DNA of 64,000 nt from Sulfitobacter sp. D7 (lineage in GTDB: Bacteria; Pseudomonadota; Alphaproteobacteria; Rhodobacterales; Rhodobacteraceae). Below the pieces are notes generated by a model. The model had not been told where the DNA came from. It did not search any database and saw only the letters and a list, made by a program, of their open reading frames with translations. Shown here piece by piece: positions 17,622-26,399 of the stretch. Both the position numbers and the translations under genes were made by a program. The first letter of the stretch is position 1; the number at the start of each line of letters is the position of its first letter. The stretch covers positions 1 through 64,000 of the forward strand of contig NZ_CP020698.1 in assembly GCF_003611275.1 (NCBI RefSeq), written 5' to 3'.

Positions 17622-18065
17622 TCAGGTCCGGCTGCGCTTGAGTGCATAGGCGCCGTCGCCCAGCAGGGCCTGCACGACCAGTGTGATCGCCCAAAAAGCC
17701 GGATACTCCCAGCCGCCGCCTTCATTCGAGAAGAAGAAGCCGGCCGCGCCATGCGGCGCGTAGATCGAGCCGAGCAGGACCGGCACCAGAGCGAGCGACA
17801 CCCAGCGGCTCCAGACGCCGAGGATCAGCGCCACGCCGCCGGCAAGCTCCGCCGCCATCACGAGATAGGCAAGCGCACCCGGAAAGCCGAGGCTTTCGAA
17901 GAAGGCGGCGGTTCCAGCCGGCGTGAAGATCGCCAGTTTCAGCCAGCCATGGGCTATGAACAGTATTCCCAGAGTCACGCGCAGGATTGTGGCTGCCAGA
18001 TCGGCATTTGCCACGCCGGGGATCACCGGCGATTGGGGGGCGTTTTGAAGGTTTGCGTTGGACAT
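17622..18065 (-). CDS. DoxX-family membrane protein
   Basis: The 147-residue product has four hydrophobic segments (ILRVTLGILFIAHGWLKL, ALAYLVMAAELAGGVALILG, WVSLALVPVLLGSIY, FWAITLVVQALLG), the standard DoxX layout. DoxX proteins are small quinone-linked membrane proteins; some are subunits of thiosulfate:quinone oxidoreductase, many are linked to oxidative stress. It is the second gene of the operon. Confidence 0.93.
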   Translation of the reverse strand: MSNANLQNAPQSPVIPGVANADLAATILRVTLGILFIAHGWLKLAIFTPAGTAAFFESLGFPGALAYLVMAAELAGGVALILGVWSRWVSLALVPVLLGSIYAPHGAAGFFFSNEGGGWEYPAFWAITLVVQALLGDGAYALKRSRT

Positions 18066-18094
18066 TGTCTTTTTCCTTTGTTCGGGAGGTTGGG

Positions 18095-18673
18095 TCAGGC
18101 GGCAAACTGCCAGCGCGGCGCGATCTCGGTGCCTTTTCCATGCACATAGCCGAACTGGATATTCAGGAAGCCGAGCGGCTCCAGCTGCCGGGCGGTGGAC
18201 AGGGGGCCGGCATCGACCGGCTCGAATCCGGCCTCTGCGGCCAGCGTATTCACGGTGTCGCGCGCCGTCTCGTCGTCGGCGGCGACAAAGGTCTGCAATG
18301 GCTGACCGTCCAGCTTGAGATCCCCGGCATAGTGCTGGGCGAAGATCGTGTTGAAGGCCTTCACGACGAACGCTCCCGGAACGAGCGCAGCGATCGCCTC
18401 GGCGGCCGACGTGGTGGTGCCGAGTTGCAGGGCCGAGAAATCCTCGGTGACGGGGTTGGACACATCGATGACGATCTTGCCGGTGAAATCTGCCTGCTCT
18501 GCGAGTTCGGCAGCCGCCCCATAGGGCGTCGCGAGAATAACGATATCGGCCTCATTCACGGCGTTTGCCACATCGTCGGCGCGGCCAAAGGTCCCGACCT
18601 GATGTTGCGTTTTGCTCAGGACATTTGCCAGACCGGATCCGACATTGCCGTTGCCAATGATTGCGATTTTCAT
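18095..18673 (-). CDS. NADPH-dependent F420-reductase-like oxidoreductase
   Basis: The 192-residue protein starts MKIAIIGNGNVGSGLANVL, a Rossmann dinucleotide motif, followed by GTFGRAD, DIVILATPYGA and VIDVSNPV. VKAFNTI and the C-terminal QLEPLGFLNIQFGY are typical of the family once named F420-dependent NADP reductases, most of which use other cofactors in proteobacteria. It is the first gene of the leftward operon, 127 bp from the divergent LysR gene. Confidence 0.9.
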   Translation of the reverse strand: MKIAIIGNGNVGSGLANVLSKTQHQVGTFGRADDVANAVNEADIVILATPYGAAAELAEQADFTGKIVIDVSNPVTEDFSALQLGTTTSAAEAIAALVPGAFVVKAFNTIFAQHYAGDLKLDGQPLQTFVAADDETARDTVNTLAAEAGFEPVDAGPLSTARQLEPLGFLNIQFGYVHGKGTEIAPRWQFAA

Positions 18674-18739
18674 GACTTGTTCCTTTCAGGGCGCGCCTTC
18701 AGGCGCTGTTTGATCTGTCAGGAAAATACGCCTTGTCTT

Positions 18740-18773
18740 TAGTCAATGAAATGGCGAATATATGGAATGACTA
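18740..18773. promoter_or_regulatory. Possible LysR operator between divergent genes
   Basis: In the 127-bp gap between the operon and its LysR gene the arms TAGTCA (18740-18745) and TGACTA (18768-18773) form an inverted repeat in an AT-rich stretch. LysR regulators usually bind such dyads between divergent genes. The arm length is short, so this is only a candidate. Confidence 0.3.
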
Positions 18774-18800
18774 TCTACGAAATGTTCCAAGTTATTTACC

Positions 18801-19697
18801 ATGGATATCGTCGATGAACTCCGGGCCTTCGTGGCCACCGCGCAGACTGGTTCGTTCACCGCAGCGGCCCATCAGTTGGGCGTGTCGAACCGGCTGACGT
18901 CCAAATATGTGGCTGCGCTCGAGCAACGCCTTGGCGCCCGCCTGCTGCAGCGGACCACCCGCAAGGTGGGGCTGACACCGGCGGGTGAGGACCTGATTGC
19001 GCGGGCGCCCGCACTGCTCGATGATCTAGATGAGCTGCTCGGCAGCGTTGCCGAAGGATCGCGCGGCCTGACCGGCGTCATTCGCATCTCGGCTCCTGTA
19101 ACCTTCGGCGAAGTCTACGTCACGGGGATGCTGGCACGGTTTGCCCGACAAAACCCGGATCTTACACTCGATTTGCGGCTCGATGACCGCTATGTCGATC
19201 TGGCCAGCGACGGCTTCGACCTGGCTTTTCGCATCGGCCGGTCCGACATGCTGTCACTCAAGACGCTCAGGCTTGGCACCTTCAGCAGCCTTCTGGTGGC
19301 CAGCCCGGACTATGTCCGAGCACACGGAAAGCCCGGCTCACCCGAGGAACTGGCTGACCATACCTGTATAGTGGACACCAACCGGCGGGTTCCGCACAGA
19401 TGGATCTTCGTCAGGAACGGGGTCGAGACAAATGTTCAGATCCACGGGCGGTTCCAGGTCAACTCCGCGCGCGCGGCCATGGATCTGGCCATCGGCGGCC
19501 TTGGGATCGCCAACATTCCGCGCTTCGCCCTGAGCAACGCCATCGAGACCGGATCGTTGGTCCCCTTGCTGGAGGAGTTCGGAGGCGACAGCGGTCCTGT
19601 CAGCGCGGCCTATCTCGAGGGCCGGGCCTTGCCCCGCAAGATCCGCGCACTGATCGACTTCGCCGCCGAGGATATTCGGTCTACCACGACCCACTAG
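18801..19697 (+). CDS. LysR-family transcriptional regulator
   Basis: The 298-residue protein has the LysR winged helix at the N terminus ([20 protein letters not shown] through [16 protein letters not shown]) and a C-terminal effector-binding domain ([42 protein letters not shown]). It is divergent from the six-gene operon and most likely controls it. Related regulators respond to quinones or electrophiles, for example QhnR/YhaJ-like proteins; that link is inferred from context. Confidence 0.94.
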   Translation: MDIVDELRAFVATAQTGSFTAAAHQLGVSNRLTSKYVAALEQRLGARLLQRTTRKVGLTPAGEDLIARAPALLDDLDELLGSVAEGSRGLTGVIRISAPVTFGEVYVTGMLARFARQNPDLTLDLRLDDRYVDLASDGFDLAFRIGRSDMLSLKTLRLGTFSSLLVASPDYVRAHGKPGSPEELADHTCIVDTNRRVPHRWIFVRNGVETNVQIHGRFQVNSARAAMDLAIGGLGIANIPRFALSNAIETGSLVPLLEEFGGDSGPVSAAYLEGRALPRKIRALIDFAAEDIRSTTTH

Positions 19698-19709
19698 AGC
19701 ATCGAGCCT

Positions 19710-19910
19710 TTAACTTGATCCATTTCCTGCTTCGCAGAAGTAATTCCAGCATTCAGGCGGTGTGAACAGATCGCAGACTCCGCGAATGCGTCGAAAATCT
19801 GGTAGAATGTTCTGGCCCCTGTCCGTCGCAAGTGCGCCTTGAGTTTCGAGAGCGCCATTTCGATTGGGTTCAAGTCGGGTGAGTACGGCGGCAGATTGTC
19901 AATCTGCATC
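19710..19910 (-). pseudogene. IS630-family transposase, C-terminal remnant
   Basis: The minus strand reads [19 protein letters not shown], the hallmark segment of IS630/Tc1 transposases with the third acidic residue. One frame change later it gives [17 protein letters not shown], the family C terminus, and a stop at 19710. The N-terminal two thirds are missing, so the copy is dead. It lies between the LysR gene and the RcnB-like gene. Confidence 0.85.
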
Positions 19911-19946
19911 AAAACTGGGTTAGAGCCGATCATCAATGCCGACGGC

Positions 19947-20339
19947 TCAGTTTGTGAAGGCATCGATAAGGTTGATGACGGACAGGATCTTTCTGGTGTC
20001 ACGATCAACCCGATAGGCCCGGTTGCCCTCGCGATAATAGCGCCAATCGTCACGCGGTTCTAGATTTAGCCTACGGGGATCGCGGATAACCACGTAGTCA
20101 CCGATGCGAAGGACATCCCCGATTCTAGAGCCGTAGTGATCATAGGACTTGCGTGCCTGCCCCGGCGGCACACAGGGCGGGTTCTTTTTTGCAAGTCCCG
20201 GCGGGCAATGTCCTGCAAATCCGTTGTGGTGATCGCCGCGCGCCTTGCCCTTGCCGTGCCCAGGGTCTGCCGATGCAGGCACGGCGGCCATCGATACGGC
20301 TGCAATCGCCATTACGGCCAGTGTTCGAGAAAATCTCAT
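19947..20339 (-). CDS. RcnB-like periplasmic protein
   Basis: The 130-residue product has a clear signal peptide ([20 protein letters not shown], cleavage after PASA) and a histidine/glycine-rich segment ([13 protein letters not shown]). The C-terminal motif [20 protein letters not shown] and [14 protein letters not shown] matches RcnB-family proteins, linked to nickel/cobalt homeostasis in E. coli. The stop lies a short distance from the IS630 remnant. No metal exporter is adjacent. Confidence 0.85.
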   Translation of the reverse strand: MRFSRTLAVMAIAAVSMAAVPASADPGHGKGKARGDHHNGFAGHCPPGLAKKNPPCVPPGQARKSYDHYGSRIGDVLRIGDYVVIRDPRRLNLEPRDDWRYYREGNRAYRVDRDTRKILSVINLIDAFTN

Positions 20340-20693
20340 AGCTCGCTCCGCTTCAAGTGTTGCCGGATAGATAGTGCTGAGCGCGACAGAAGTCAGGCAT
20401 AACGAACATCACCAGGCCATAATGCGGCAGAAACGGCGGTCTTCCGCCTGCCTCGTTGCCGCCTGCGAACAAGGCCAGGATGGCTTGATAAACCTGCCCG
20501 GCCCGGCTTTGAGCTAAGTCAGTTTCGCACTCGGCATGATGCGGGCTGGCTGGTACGTGGCGCTCGCGGCCTTAATCGCTTATCTCGGTGCGGTGCTGGA
20601 GCCGAAACCCAATAGCGTGTCCGGTGCAATCATCATGCTTCTTGCGTTGTTCCTGCCTGGCTTTGCGCGAGAACAGGACCGCGCTTGATCTGC
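20340..20693. other. Intergenic region before the repC remnant
   Basis: The stretch holds no recognisable gene. It includes the promoter side of the leftward RcnB-like gene and short GC-rich inverted repeats (GGCGGTCTTCCGCC near 20433). The rightmost part may be decayed repC or other backbone sequence. Confidence 0.35.
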
Positions 20694-21017
20694 CGACAAG
20701 CATGCAGGCGTGTCCCGAGTTCGCGTCTTGGGCGCGCAACACGGGCGGATTTTTCAAGGATTGGGGTGATCTGCATCGGGTTGCTGAACCACTCAGGCCG
20801 ATGGTGGGAATTTCGGAGCATGCCTGGAACGTGGCGCAGGAGCCAATGGGCACACAGGTGGCAACGGTGGCGTTTGCGCTCGTGTTCGAAAAGCATGGCA
20901 CGGGTGAGGTTGCTTCGCCGGGCGGATATCTGCGCGGCGTGGTCGAGAAGGCGGGGGGCAAGAGATCTGCACCTCGAATACTGCTTCTATTGCAGACTTG
21001 GCGGTAAGGCAACGTGA
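20694..21017 (+). pseudogene. Second repC, C-terminal fragment
   Basis: The frame reads QACPEFASWARNTGGFFKDW, then LRPMVGISEHAWNVAQEPMG, VATVAFALVFEKHGTGEVAS and PGGYLRGVVEKAG. This aligns with the C terminus of the intact RepC (GCPSLKTF..., PAMGISVSAWEEAQRCMGPE, SPGGYLRALTSKAA) but is clearly a different lineage. A frame change near 20955 leads to ARDLHLEYCFYCRL and the stop at 21017. Only this domain remains. It marks a former fusion with, or invasion by, another repABC replicon. Confidence 0.8.
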
Positions 21018-21324
21018 GGCTTCAAGATTGAAAAATGCACCGTGTTCAGAGTTGTAAGCAGGTCTTCAGGGAGATTTCTGCCTATATGCGTTGACGATCT
21101 TGCCTGCCGATCTGAATTGGCTGTGCCAAATCAAAGGTGTCTGGAGACGACACGGTGTTGAGCATTTTGTTGAGGGCCCGTTGGTTTTGAGAAGGACAGG
21201 GTCCGTACCCAGGAAAAGTGAAAGTGTTCTTTGGGTTTTGTGACTGACGGATGAGGGCCTTTGGGGTCCCTCAGATGGGTCCGGGCCGGGTTCCGGTCTG
21301 CCGTTCCTGATGGAGGGCCTTCCC
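21018..21324. other. Intergenic region, leader of the 21325 gene
   Basis: There is no gene here. A hairpin GAGGGCCTTTGGGGTCCCTC sits at 21254-21273, and TGATGGAGGG supplies a ribosome-binding site for the next gene. Confidence 0.4.
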
Positions 21325-21707
21325 ATGCAAACAGGTGTCTTGCGCGTGTTGCGCGCAACCGCTGCCTCCTGGTGGCGGCATCGAGAGCTTCGCCGAACCG
21401 GTCAGCTGGGGCTGGCGAAGCGGCTCGAAAGCGAGACCGTCATGCGTGATCTCGGCCATCTCAGACAGGCGGCGACTTTGCCAAACGCGCATGTGATCTG
21501 CGGAGAGGGTGGGACGTTCCTCCATCTCGGTTGGACCACCGTGTCGACCTTTGCGCCGATCGAGCGCTTTCCCTTGGCCACTCTTGCGGTCGCACGCGGC
21601 ACGCCATTCATCGATATCCGACCCGTCACCGATGTCATCACCTTCGCGAACCTGCCGCGGGTGGCGCGGGACGGATCGGTCGACCCTGACTCTTCGGGTC
21701 CCGGCAA
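21325..21707 (+). pseudogene. Hypothetical plasmid gene truncated by an IS6 element
   Basis: About 128 residues remain before the IS boundary; the frame then reads on into the insertion sequence and stops at 21816 with foreign residues. The product starts MQTGVLRVLRATAASWWRHR and contains no motif I recognise. A good ribosome-binding site (GGAGGG) precedes the ATG, so the gene was functional before insertion. Its missing 3' part is not found on the other side of the element. Confidence 0.6.
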
Positions 21708-22532
21708 GGGTTTTGTCGCAACTTTCAACCTTGGGCGGAAGAAACCTTTGATCGCTTTCATTTACGTGGCGAGTTCCGCGAACTGGGCAAAGGGACAGAG
21801 TCCGGATGTGATCTGACCTTTGCGGATCATGTTCGCGACCTCGATGCCCTCGAGCGTGGCGGAGGCCGACGCGAAGGACTTGAAGCCAAGCATCGGTCGG
21901 ATCCGTTTCTTGATCGAACGGTGGTCCTGCTCGACCATGTTATTGAGGTATTTGATCCTGACCATCTCGATCGGGATCCGGCAGCCGAACGACTTTAGCA
22001 TTCGGTTGATTGCGGTTATCCCCGCCGTGTTCGCCCCGCTTCGGTCTATCACAATCTTACGCGGCAGGCCGTTCACCTCCAAGGCTCGGGCGAAGAATTT
22101 TGTCGCTGCCGACTTGTTGCGCCGCTTCGACAGCATGAAATCAACCGTTTTGCCGAGCTTGTCGACGGCGCGGTAAAGGTAGACCCACGCGCCTTTCACT
22201 TTGATGTAAGTCTCGTCCATGCGCCAGGATCGGTCGACAGGCGCCTTCCGACGCCGGGCTGTATTTGCGATCAAAGGCGAGTACCTCGCGACCCAGCGAT
22301 TGAGGGTGGCGTGATCCACGCTCACGCCTCTCTCGGCCATGATCTCCTCCAAGTCCCGATAGGACACCGCGTAGCGGACATAGAAAAACACGGCGAAGAG
22401 GATCACCTCTCTCGGAAACTGCGCACCCTTAAACGAGATCATCTTGCGTCCTCCAAATACGCGATGCTGGAAGCTAGAACCCTCATTCCTTCAGGACACT
22501 TCGGTCAAGAACCAAAGTTTGCGACAGAACCC
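21708..22532 (-). mobile_element. IS6-family insertion sequence (left of graF)
   Basis: Terminal inverted repeats define an 825-bp element: GGGTTTTGTCGCAACTTT at the left and, on the other strand, GGGTTCTGTCGCAAACTTT at the right. Size and single transposase fit the IS6 family. The 8-bp flanks differ (CCGGCAA side versus GGAGGACA side), so there is no target duplication, as expected after IS6-mediated replicon fusion or deletion. It abuts graF with only 12 bp between. Confidence 0.85.
21762..22442 (-). CDS. IS6-family transposase
   Basis: The 226-residue DDE transposase contains WRMDETYIKVKGAWVYLYRA with the first aspartate, KIVIDRSGANTAGI with the second, and VEQDHRSIKKRIRPMLGFKS with the glutamate segment, plus the N-terminal helix-turn-helix. 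Length and frame are intact. Confidence 0.93.
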   Translation of the reverse strand: MISFKGAQFPREVILFAVFFYVRYAVSYRDLEEIMAERGVSVDHATLNRWVARYSPLIANTARRRKAPVDRSWRMDETYIKVKGAWVYLYRAVDKLGKTVDFMLSKRRNKSAATKFFARALEVNGLPRKIVIDRSGANTAGITAINRMLKSFGCRIPIEMVRIKYLNNMVEQDHRSIKKRIRPMLGFKSFASASATLEGIEVANMIRKGQITSGLCPFAQFAELAT

Positions 22533-22544
22533 GGAGGACATATC

Positions 22545-23531
22545 ATGCAGGGTAAAATCGCACTCGAAGAGCACTTCGCCATTCCCGAGACGCTTGAGGA
22601 TAGCGCGGGCTTCGTGCCCGGCAGCTATTGGGACGAATTGCAGCATCGGCTGCTCGACATTCAGGACACGCGCCTTGGCCTGATGGACAAACACGGGATC
22701 GAGACGATGATCCTGTCGCTCAATGCCCCCGCGGTGCAAGCGATCACCGACCGCAAGAAGGCGATCGAGATTTCCAAACGCGCCAACGACGTGCTGGCCG
22801 AGGAATGCGCGAAACGTCCGGACCGCTTCCGCGCCTTTGCCGCGCTGCCGCTTCAGGACCCGGAGGCCGCCGCCGAGGAGTTGAACCGCTGCGTCAAGGA
22901 TCTGGGATTCGTGGGCGCACTGGTGAACGGGTTTTCGCAGGACGCCGAACAGGGGGAGGGGCAGGAGCTTCTCTATTACGACCTGCCGCAATACCGGAGC
23001 TTCTGGGCCGAGGTCGCGAAACTCGACGTGCCCTTCTACCTCCATCCCCGCAACCCGCTGCCGCAGGACAGCCGGATTTACGAGGGCCACCCGTGGCTCA
23101 TGGGGCCGACGTGGGCCTTTGCACAGGAGACCGCCGTTCACGCCCTGCGCCTGATGGGATCGGGCCTCTTCGACGAGCACCCCTCGCTCCAGATCATTCT
23201 GGGCCACATGGGGGAGGGCATTCCCTACATGTTGTGGCGGATCGACCACCGGAACGCGTGGGTCAAACTGCCGCCGAAGCATCCGGCGAAACGCAAATTC
23301 GTGGATTACTTCAACGAGAACTTCCACATCACCACATCGGGCAATTTCCGCACCCAGACGCTGATCGATGCAATTCTGGAGGTGGGCGCGGATCGCATCA
23401 TGTTCTCGACCGATTGGCCGTTCGAGAATGTGGATCACGCCGCCGATTGGTTCGATGCCGCCTCGATCTCGGAACCCGACCGAGTGAAGATCGGGCGCAC
23501 CAACGCGGCGAAGCTCTTCGGGCTGGACTGA
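22545..23531 (+). CDS. graF: Gamma-resorcylate (2,6-dihydroxybenzoate) decarboxylase
   Basis: This amidohydrolase-superfamily enzyme converts 2,6-dihydroxybenzoate to resorcinol without an oxygen requirement. The 328-residue product starts MQGKIALEEHFAIPE, with metal ligands Glu8 and His10; HPRNPLPQ carries the next histidine, GHMGEG and STDWPFEN the remaining active-site residues. The sequence matches the Rhizobium-type gamma-resorcylate decarboxylase closely by recall. GGAGGACAT supplies the ribosome-binding site, but the region upstream is the IS end, so the native promoter is gone. Downstream graC and graB are contiguous. Confidence 0.92.
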   Translation: MQGKIALEEHFAIPETLEDSAGFVPGSYWDELQHRLLDIQDTRLGLMDKHGIETMILSLNAPAVQAITDRKKAIEISKRANDVLAEECAKRPDRFRAFAALPLQDPEAAAEELNRCVKDLGFVGALVNGFSQDAEQGEGQELLYYDLPQYRSFWAEVAKLDVPFYLHPRNPLPQDSRIYEGHPWLMGPTWAFAQETAVHALRLMGSGLFDEHPSLQIILGHMGEGIPYMLWRIDHRNAWVKLPPKHPAKRKFVDYFNENFHITTSGNFRTQTLIDAILEVGADRIMFSTDWPFENVDHAADWFDAASISEPDRVKIGRTNAAKLFGLD

Positions 23532-23532
23532 G

Positions 23533-24615
23533 ATGTCTCGGTTCTTCGCAGGGTTTCAGCCGGGGGACCCCCCGGTTTCGGTCCGCTTCGGCGTCGGCAC
23601 GCGTCACGATCTGACGCCGGAGTTGGAGGCGCTCGGGGTGACCCGGGCGCTGATCCTGACCACGCCGGAGCAGGCGGACGCGGGCGCGGCGCTGACACAG
23701 GACATGGGCGCGGTAGCGGTCGGCGCGTTCAACGGGGCCGCGATGCATACGCCCGTCACGGTCACGCAGGAGGCAATGGCGGTGCTGTCGGGTTGCAAGG
23801 CCGACGGGATCGTCGCGATTGGCGGCGGGTCGACCATCGGGCTGGCAAAGGCGCTCGCCTATCGGAGCGATCTGCCGCAGATCGTGCTGCCCACGACCTA
23901 TGCCGGGTCCGAGGCGACCCCGGTTCTGGGCCAGACGGAGAACGGGGAGAAGACCACTTTTGCCTCGCCGAAGGTTCAGCCGGAGGCCATCGTCTATGAC
24001 CCCGATCTGGTGGCGAGCCTGCCGGTCGGATTGACCGTGACCTCCGCGCTCAACGCCATGGCCCATGCGGTCGAGGCGCTCTATGCGCGCGATGCCAACC
24101 CCCTGTCCTCGGCCCTCGCGATGGAGGGGCTGCGCGCGTTTCACGGCGCGTTGCCGGGGGTTATCAGCGACCCTGAGGATCGCGCCACGCGCGAGGCGAC
24201 GCAATTCGGCGCATGGCTGTGCGGGACGGTGTTGGCGCAGGTGGGCATGTCGCTTCACCACAAGCTTTGTCACACGCTCGGCGGGTCATTGGGCCTGCCA
24301 CATGCGGACACCCACGCGATCCTGTTGCCCCATGCGATGGCCTATAACGAGCCTGCGACCCCCGCGCTCGCCCCGGTCGCGGGGCTGTTTGGCTCCGACA
24401 CGGCGGCGGGGGGCCTGTGGGATTTCGCGCAGTCGCTCGGCGCGCCTTTGCGTCTACGGGACCTTGGCGTCACCGAAGCGGACCTTGACCGGGTGGCCGA
24501 GGCCGCCGTCGCGAAACCCTATCCCAATCCCCGTGACCTGACCCGCGCGGGCATTCGGGAGATGTTACAAGGCGCCCTCGACGGGACGCGCCCCAACGCA
24601 GGAGATCACAGATGA
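23533..24615 (+). CDS. graC: Maleylacetate reductase
   Basis: It reduces maleylacetate to 3-oxoadipate with NADH. The 360-residue protein belongs to the iron-containing alcohol dehydrogenase fold: GIVAIGGGSTIGLAKALAY binds the dinucleotide, LPTTYAGSEATPV follows, and MSLHHKLCHTLGG with HADTHAILLPH carry conserved histidines. It starts one base after the graF stop and overlaps graB by 4 bp, so the three genes form one translationally coupled operon. Confidence 0.94.
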   Translation: MSRFFAGFQPGDPPVSVRFGVGTRHDLTPELEALGVTRALILTTPEQADAGAALTQDMGAVAVGAFNGAAMHTPVTVTQEAMAVLSGCKADGIVAIGGGSTIGLAKALAYRSDLPQIVLPTTYAGSEATPVLGQTENGEKTTFASPKVQPEAIVYDPDLVASLPVGLTVTSALNAMAHAVEALYARDANPLSSALAMEGLRAFHGALPGVISDPEDRATREATQFGAWLCGTVLAQVGMSLHHKLCHTLGGSLGLPHADTHAILLPHAMAYNEPATPALAPVAGLFGSDTAAGGLWDFAQSLGAPLRLRDLGVTEADLDRVAEAAVAKPYPNPRDLTRAGIREMLQGALDGTRPNAGDHR

Positions 24616-25454
24616 CCGGATTTTTCAGCGAGGATACCTCGGTCGAGACCGTCAACGCCCGGATGGGCGCGGACATCGACCCAAGGATGGCGGAGGTGTT
24701 CGCTGCCGTCATCAAGCACACCCATGCGTTGGTCAAGGAGATCGGCCTCACGCAAGCCGAGTGGGAACAGGTCATCGGGTTCCTGACCGCCACCGGGCAA
24801 ATCTGTTCCGACGAGCGGCAGGAGTTCATTCTCCTCTCCGATGTCATGGGCCTGTCCATGCTGGTCGATGCGATCAACAACCGACGGCCCGAGGCGGCGA
24901 CGGAGAACACCGTGCTCGGCCCCTTTCACGTCGCGGGTGCGCCGGAGCGGGCGATGGGCGAGACCATATCGCTCGACGGTAAGGGCGAAAGCTGCCTGTT
25001 CGAGGGACGTGTGCTGGACCTCGACGGGCAGCCGATCGAAGGTGCGCGGATCGACGTGTGGTCGGACAACGCGGATGGGTTTTACGACGTGCAGCAGCCG
25101 GAGGTTCAGCCCAAGTGGAACAATCGCGGCGTGTTCACCACCGGCGCGGATGGTGCCTATGCGTTCCGGGGGATCAAGCCGGTGAGCTATCCGATCCCCG
25201 ATGACGGGCCGGTCGGCAAGCTCCTTGCCGCACTCGGGCGTCATCCGTATCGGCCTGCGCATATCCATTTCATCGTCACCGCGCCGGGGTTCGACACGCT
25301 GGTCACGCATACCTTCGCGGGCGAGGACGACTACCTCACGTCCGACGCCGTTTTTGGCGTGAAACAGAGCCTTGTCGCCCCATACGAGCGGCGCGAGGAT
25401 GGGGCAGAGACCACGTGGCGGTCGCCGTTTGATTTCAGTCTGACGCGGGTGTGA
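24612..25454 (+). CDS. graB: Hydroxyquinol 1,2-dioxygenase
   Basis: This intradiol dioxygenase cleaves hydroxyquinol to maleylacetate. The 280-residue product has an N-terminal helical dimer domain and the catalytic domain with NTVLGPFHVAGAP, the Fe(III) ligands in SYPIPDDGPVG (tyrosine) and HPYRPAHIHFIV (tyrosine and two histidines). It overlaps graC by ATGA. The order graF-graC-graB equals that of the Rhizobium gra operon. No hydroxylase making hydroxyquinol from resorcinol is present in the window. Confidence 0.93.
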   Translation: MTGFFSEDTSVETVNARMGADIDPRMAEVFAAVIKHTHALVKEIGLTQAEWEQVIGFLTATGQICSDERQEFILLSDVMGLSMLVDAINNRRPEAATENTVLGPFHVAGAPERAMGETISLDGKGESCLFEGRVLDLDGQPIEGARIDVWSDNADGFYDVQQPEVQPKWNNRGVFTTGADGAYAFRGIKPVSYPIPDDGPVGKLLAALGRHPYRPAHIHFIVTAPGFDTLVTHTFAGEDDYLTSDAVFGVKQSLVAPYERREDGAETTWRSPFDFSLTRV

Positions 25455-25469
25455 GCACGGGGCGCGCGC

Positions 25470-26330
25470 TTAGGCAGGCTCGGACAGCTTCGCGTCCTGC
25501 GCTTGGACAAAGGCCGAAAGCTCGGCGTTGAAGCGGTCTTTGTGCTCCAGTTGAGGGAAGTGACCGCAGGCGGGATAGACCGTAACGCCCGCCTCTGGAA
25601 GCCGTTCGGTGACGAAGGCTGCATGGCGCGGGGAGATGAAGGTGTCGTTCTCGCCCCAGATGCTGTGGAGCGGTTGGCGCAGTTCGTGCAGCCAGCCGTG
25701 GATGTCCGAGATCGCGGCGCGGCGAAACCCCGATAGCCCGACGAAGCCACGCAGGGTTTTCAGGAATGCGCGGTGGTTGCCTGGGCGTTTGCCGAAGGCG
25801 ACCCGCTCGGCGATCATGTCCGAGGTGACGAGGCTGTCGTCATGGATCGCATCGCGCATGAGCATCCGCGTGCCCATCGGGTTGGGGTAGGTGAGCAGTT
25901 CGCCCAAGCCCGGAAGCGTCGACAGGCGGAACATGATGTTGGTGTCGAAGCCGATCCCCGCCGGGGCGACCAAGGTGATGGAGGCGACGCGCTCCGGCGC
26001 GATCCGGGCGAGGCTGAGCGTCAGGCGACCGCCGAGCGAATGGCCGACCACATGCGCCCGGTCCAGCCCGACCGCCTCCATGAAGGCCGCGAGAAACCGC
26101 GATTGGTTTTCGAGCGAATAGTCGAAGTCAGCGCGGGCTTCGCTCATCCCGCAGCCGGGCAGATCGACGGCCCAGACGCGGGCCGTGTCAGACAGGGGCC
26201 CGAGGTTCGCGCTCCAATCCTCGATGGAGGACGAAATGCCGTGGACCAGCAGGATGTCCGGCCCGGTGTCGCCGCGCTGTTGATAGCGGATGTTCAGGCC
26301 CATAACGGAAATGTATGTGTCAAAGCTCAT
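25470..26330 (-). CDS. Alpha/beta-fold hydrolase
   Basis: The 286-residue protein has the nucleophile elbow GHSLGG, an oxyanion region LLVHGISSSIEDW, the acid in SIWGENDTFIS, and the histidine in ACGHFPQLEH, a complete Ser-Asp-His triad. It resembles meta-cleavage-product hydrolases and esterases. It is convergent with graB and runs with the GMC gene, 69 bp downstream of it. The substrate may be an ester that releases dihydroxybenzoate or a related aromatic; this is inference. Confidence 0.9.
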   Translation of the reverse strand: MSFDTYISVMGLNIRYQQRGDTGPDILLVHGISSSIEDWSANLGPLSDTARVWAVDLPGCGMSEARADFDYSLENQSRFLAAFMEAVGLDRAHVVGHSLGGRLTLSLARIAPERVASITLVAPAGIGFDTNIMFRLSTLPGLGELLTYPNPMGTRMLMRDAIHDDSLVTSDMIAERVAFGKRPGNHRAFLKTLRGFVGLSGFRRAAISDIHGWLHELRQPLHSIWGENDTFISPRHAAFVTERLPEAGVTVYPACGHFPQLEHKDRFNAELSAFVQAQDAKLSEPA

Positions 26331-26399
26331 AACGAAATCTCCCCACCGTGATCTTAGGCGAAATCCGCGCCCGGAGAAGCCCCGGACGCGGATATGTCC

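Noticed and set aside
22519..22546. TTGCGA at the IS6 end with TATCAT 16 bp downstream, a possible hybrid promoter for graF
   Set aside because: The -10 box overlaps the graF start codon, so transcription would begin inside the gene and skip the ribosome-binding site.
23398..24273. Minus-strand open frame opposite graC
   Set aside because: graC shows all maleylacetate reductase motifs; the antisense frame is compositional.
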